A stretch of DNA of 64,000 nucleotides. Origin: Alteromonas lipotrueae. GTDB taxonomy: Bacteria > Pseudomonadota > Gammaproteobacteria > Enterobacterales > Alteromonadaceae. The notes under the pieces are model-generated. The model had not been told where the DNA came from. It searched no databases and was given only the letters and a program-made list of their open reading frames with translations. The DNA is taken from positions 62,001 to 126,000 of the forward strand of contig NZ_JAESDI010000010.1 of the NCBI RefSeq assembly GCF_019249215.1. The letters run 5' to 3'. This document shows, in pieces, positions 60,862 through 64,000 of this stretch; the stretch's first letter is position 1; each line of letters begins with the position of its first letter. A program made the position numbers and the translations under genes.

Positions 60862-62481
60862 TTACTTTCCTAAATAGCGATTAAGTACCCTAATAAGCTC
60901 TGCGTTTTCCACAGGCTTAGTGAGTAGGTCGTCTAAGCCATTTTTTAATAACAGGTCTCGTTGCGTGATAACATCTGCGGTTAAGGCAATAACAGGCAGT
61001 GTTGCACGCATGAGCTTAATTTGCCGAGTGGCTTCTGTTCCGTCAATACCCGGTAAGTTGATGTCCATCAGCACCAAATCTACAGGGTTCGATTTTACAT
61101 GCTCTACGCCTTCTTCACCGCTACCTACAACCGATAATGGTAAACCAAATTTATCAAATATGGTTTTAATCACTATTTGATTAATATAATGATCTTCCAC
61201 TACCAATACGTGAGAGTCAGCAGGAACATTTAGCTTTTGGGGCTGTAAAAGCGAGGGGGCGTGCTTAATGGTATCGGCGCTAACTTCTTCTGCCGGAATG
61301 GCTACGCTCACACGGGTGCCTTCGTTTAACTTACTGCTAAGCTTTATAACCCCCCCCATCAACTCTACTAGCTTCTTGGTAATATTTAAGCCTAAGCCTG
61401 TACCATCAAATTGATGCGCGTTCTCCATTCGCTCGAATGGTGCGAACAGCTTCTTTTGTTCCTCTTCACTAATGCCAATGCCTTCGTCTTTAATCGCCAG
61501 CAACAATTTCCCTTGCTTGTATTTTACCTGAATGGAAACGTGCTTGTTGGCATGAGTGTACTTAATGGCGTTCGATAATAAGTTTAAGGCTACTTGACCA
61601 AATTTAGTGTCGTCAAAATACAGAGAGTGGGGAACATTGTCATCAATCACAGAATTAAAAATAACATTCCCATCTTCAGCGCGAATTCGGGTTAGCGAGA
61701 ATAAATGAGTGAAAAAGTCAGCTGTGCCTACCGGGCGCGGCATAACGCGCATTTTACCCGCTTCTATTTGCTTCATGTCTAACACAGAGTTCACTATTTC
61801 AAGTAAACGCTCACCGCTTTTGCTTATATGCCCGAGTGAGTCGGTAAAGTTAGCGGGAAGTGAATGTTGTCTCGCTTCTCCTTCAAGTAAATGACTGAAC
61901 GTGTTTATCGCATTTAGCGGCGTTCTTATTTCGTGGCTAATGTAGGAAAGAAAGTCAGATTTAAACTGGCTGGTTCGCTCAAGCTCTCGGTTCTTGCGTT
62001 TTAATTCAAGATGCGCAACCACTGATTCACTCAGTGTTTTAAGTGCATGGCGTTGAAGACTGGTAAGGGTTTTTGGTTGATGGCCTATTGCGCATAGCGT
62101 GCCAATGGCATGCCCCGAGGGCGTAATTAAAGGCGCCCCTGCATAGAATCGAATATTCGGCTCGCCCGTTACAAGAGGATTGTCGTGAAAGCGAGGGTCT
62201 TCTTTTGCGTTGGGCACTTCAAATATTTCACGCTGTAAAATAGCATGAGAGCAAAAGGCGATATTGCGAGAAGTTTCTGTGGCTTCAATTCCCACGCGAG
62301 ATTTGAACCACTGTCTGTTTGGGTCAACGAGGCTAATTAACGCAATGGGGGAATCGCAAATTTGCGAAGCAAGTTGAGTTAAATCGTCGAAGAGCTGCTC
62401 GGCGTCTGTATCAAGTACATCGTAGTTTAGTAGCTCTCTTAAACGCTGCTCTTCGTTTTCAGGAACTTTGGCAGGGATCAT
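60862..62481 (-). CDS. GAF-domain hybrid histidine kinase with receiver domain
   Basis: A 539-residue cytoplasmic sensor without membrane segments. An N-terminal GAF domain at about 20-165 (QLASQICDSPIALISLVDPNRQWFKSRVG) leads to a HisKA domain with the phospho-accepting His in LSYISHEIRTPLNAI near residue 192. An HATPase domain follows at about 295-405 (NLLSNAIKYTHANK, KDEGIGISEE, GTGLGLNITKKLVELMGG), then a C-terminal receiver at about 425-538 with the phospho-acceptor in LVLMDINLPGIDG. No cognate regulator gene is adjacent. Ligand and target are unknown. Confidence 0.92.
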   Translation of the reverse strand: MIPAKVPENEEQRLRELLNYDVLDTDAEQLFDDLTQLASQICDSPIALISLVDPNRQWFKSRVGIEATETSRNIAFCSHAILQREIFEVPNAKEDPRFHDNPLVTGEPNIRFYAGAPLITPSGHAIGTLCAIGHQPKTLTSLQRHALKTLSESVVAHLELKRKNRELERTSQFKSDFLSYISHEIRTPLNAINTFSHLLEGEARQHSLPANFTDSLGHISKSGERLLEIVNSVLDMKQIEAGKMRVMPRPVGTADFFTHLFSLTRIRAEDGNVIFNSVIDDNVPHSLYFDDTKFGQVALNLLSNAIKYTHANKHVSIQVKYKQGKLLLAIKDEGIGISEEEQKKLFAPFERMENAHQFDGTGLGLNITKKLVELMGGVIKLSSKLNEGTRVSVAIPAEEVSADTIKHAPSLLQPQKLNVPADSHVLVVEDHYINQIVIKTIFDKFGLPLSVVGSGEEGVEHVKSNPVDLVLMDINLPGIDGTEATRQIKLMRATLPVIALTADVITQRDLLLKNGLDDLLTKPVENAELIRVLNRYLGK

Positions 62482-62551
62482 TCTTTCACATTACCTCAAC
62501 TGAAATGTGAAAGTAGGAGGCCGACTACCGTAGAACGGCCTCCTTCCACAT

Positions 62552-63493
62552 CTATAAAGCGTAGGTGTCTATGAACAATTGTTCCAATTTAGCGTGGTCT
62601 ACTTTAGTAGCAACTTTAATGGTGTTCGCATCGTTCCACAGTGGGCTAGGGGTTGTCCCCTTAGGTGCCACTGCTGTTTGGCCACGATCTAGCTCGCCAG
62701 TACCAACACGCACATGACCTTCGGTGAGTTCAAATAACTCAGGGTGACGCAAGTGGGCAAGCGGGAATGCATCATGGAAGAAACAAACACGATCTTCACG
62801 ATTGGCTGAATAGAAATCCATGTAGAACTGGGCAGTGTCTTTCACAAAACCACCAAGCTTCGCATTCTTTTCTTCTAATGTTTCAACAAAAGAAGGAGAA
62901 AACGGCGTGTCGTTAGTCACGTCTAAGCCGAACATAGTTAGGTCCCAATCTGCACCAAATACAATTTCGGCAGCGTAGGCATCGTTCCAAATGTTAGCTT
63001 CGGCAAGTGGTGTTACGTTACCACGTACAAATGCAGCACCACCCATAATGGTAACGCCTTTCACTAACTTAGGCAGTTCTGGCTCTAAACGTAGTGCTAG
63101 CGCTAAGTTACCTAAAGGGCCAATAGCCACAAGGGTAACTTCACCAGGGTATTTACGGGCCATATCCACAATAAACTGAGCAGAGCTACGAGGGTCTAAC
63201 TCGGTTTTAGGGGCTTCAGGTTTAATGTGACCGAAACCATAGTCGCCATGTACAAAATGCGCGTAAGTTGATTCAGGGCCTACCCAAGGCATACCAACGC
63301 CTTTGGTGACCGGAATGTCTTTACCTGCCATTTCGCAAAGGGTAAGGGCATTTTGTGCCGCCATGGTTACCGGTACGTTACCGTAAACAGTGGTTAAACC
63401 AAGTACTTCGATATCTGGAGATTGAAACGCAAAAAATATTGCCATCGCATCATCGATGCCAGGATCCGTATCTAAAATTATCTTATGTGCCAT
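62552..63493 (-). CDS. Inosine-uridine preferring nucleoside hydrolase
   Basis: Hydrolyses ribonucleosides to base and ribose. The 313 residues begin with the calcium-binding motif ILDTDPGIDDAMAIFFAF and include GLTTVYGNVPV, VTLVAIGPLGNLALALRLEPEL, ITIMGGAAFVRGNVTPLAEANIWNDAYAAEIVF and a catalytic-region His in CFFHDAFPLAH. It is preceded on the same strand, 23 bp away, by a ribokinase, so the pair would convert nucleosides to ribose-5-phosphate, handled by rpiA nearby. Confidence 0.94.
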   Translation of the reverse strand: MAHKIILDTDPGIDDAMAIFFAFQSPDIEVLGLTTVYGNVPVTMAAQNALTLCEMAGKDIPVTKGVGMPWVGPESTYAHFVHGDYGFGHIKPEAPKTELDPRSSAQFIVDMARKYPGEVTLVAIGPLGNLALALRLEPELPKLVKGVTIMGGAAFVRGNVTPLAEANIWNDAYAAEIVFGADWDLTMFGLDVTNDTPFSPSFVETLEEKNAKLGGFVKDTAQFYMDFYSANREDRVCFFHDAFPLAHLRHPELFELTEGHVRVGTGELDRGQTAVAPKGTTPSPLWNDANTIKVATKVDHAKLEQLFIDTYAL

Positions 63494-63516
63494 TAATAAT
63501 ACTCTAGTGCGTTTTC

Positions 63517-64000
63517 TTATTTAGTGTGCTTTGCCAAAAAACGGTCAACTTCTTTCTGCGTAGGAATACTTTGCGCAGCGCCTTCACGTGTTACCGCAAT
63601 AGCAGATGCTGCGCAGCCTCGAGTTAATGCGCGTTTGGCATCAGTGTGAGTACTGTAAGCAGACAAAAAGTAACCTATAAACGTATCGCCAGCGGCTGTG
63701 GTATCTACTGCATCAACAGAAAACGCTTCCACTTCAATGGTATCGTTTCCTCTTAACATCATCACACCCGCTTTACCGAGTGTAATAATAACTTCGCAAT
63801 GAGACCATTGCTCTTTAAATACCGTAAGAATATCGTCTAATTCTTCTTTATCCGTTAATGCTGCTGCTTCCGTCTCGTTTACAATCAGTAAATCGATACA
63901 ATCTAAAGGAAGGCCTTTAACCGACTCGCTCATAGGTGCAGGGTTAAACGCAACTTTAAGCTGACTTTCTTTTGCCAAGCGAAGTACGTCAGCAATACTG
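63517..64000 (-). CDS. rbsK: Ribokinase-like PfkB kinase, partial (5' end outside window)
   Basis: The C-terminal half of a PfkB-family kinase; the reading frame continues past the window edge, so the start is missing. Visible are FNPAP, LLIVNETEAAALT, VIITLGKAGVMML and the ATP/catalytic motif DAVDTTAAGDTFIGYF with the catalytic Asp. The pattern fits ribokinase best, and pairing with a nucleoside hydrolase supports ribose phosphorylation. The final 25 residues (AASAIAVTREGAAQSIPTQKEVDRFL) are also typical of ribokinase. Confidence 0.87.
   Translation of the reverse strand, partial: SIADVLRLAKESQLKVAFNPAPMSESVKGLPLDCIDLLIVNETEAAALTDKEELDDILTVFKEQWSHCEVIITLGKAGVMMLRGNDTIEVEAFSVDAVDTTAAGDTFIGYFLSAYSTHTDAKRALTRGCAASAIAVTREGAAQSIPTQKEVDRFLAKHTK

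Noticed and set aside
1..64000. CRISPR arrays, prophage, transposases, tRNA or rRNA genes
   Set aside because: Read for evenly spaced short repeats, integrase/transposase proteins and tRNA-like cloverleafs; none found. The only tandem array (1606-1975) has a 170-bp period without spacers.

Overview
The window looks like a chromosomal segment of a marine gammaproteobacterium of the Alteromonadales, most likely Alteromonas or a close relative. This is inferred from gene order and protein character, since no rRNA or other marker gene is present. Conserved backbone blocks flank a large accessory carbohydrate locus.

Left backbone (1-11.2 kb): nadC and a membrane-anchored retropepsin-like protease on the minus strand, then ampD-ampE, pdhR and the pyruvate dehydrogenase genes aceE-aceF-lpd on the plus strand. 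A PdhR-type operator lies before pdhR and a strong terminator follows lpd. The nadC/ampD side carries a 170-bp tandem repeat and a long hairpin element whose core recurs between serA and rpiA.

Accessory locus (11.8-46.4 kb): minus-strand genes for a Tat-exported GH28-like protein, a FucP-like sugar MFS transporter and an AGE-family sugar epimerase; a plus-strand GH92 alpha-mannosidase; a PHP-domain lipoprotein and a TonB-dependent receptor; a complete CUT1-type ABC importer; a Gfo/Idh/MocA oxidoreductase; a glucuronate operon (uxaC-uxuB-thuA-like); a LacI regulator; an inositol-catabolism cluster (iolB, RpiR regulator, iolC-iolD-iolA); a HAD phosphatase with a second GH92; and a FadR-type GntR regulator divergent from a ManD-type mannonate dehydratase. 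Three operator families can be read by eye. A perfect palindrome with core TGACACCGGTGTCA occurs at four promoters, probably the LacI regulator's sites. A TTGG-N5-CCAA-like site occurs near the GntR gene, both GH92 genes and the epimerase. GGAA-N6-TTCC sites lie before iolC.

Together the locus supplies catabolic genes for mannose, glucuronic acid and inositol, plus an oligosaccharide importer and a surface phosphoesterase-like lipoprotein. These are the building blocks of mannosyl-glucuronosyl-inositol-phosphate head groups found in plant and algal sphingolipids. I propose that as a testable substrate hypothesis. IolG, IolE, KDG kinase and KDPG aldolase are not in the window.

Right part (46.4-64 kb): a LysR regulator divergent from a two-gene RND efflux system, a DMT transporter, a SIMPL-domain protein, a DUF1289 protein, an HDOD protein, two tandem DUF481 outer-membrane-like proteins, then minus-strand serA, rpiA, 5-formyl-THF cyclo-ligase, a hybrid histidine kinase, a nucleoside hydrolase and a ribokinase cut by the window edge. 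No tRNA, rRNA, CRISPR array, prophage or transposase gene was recognised.
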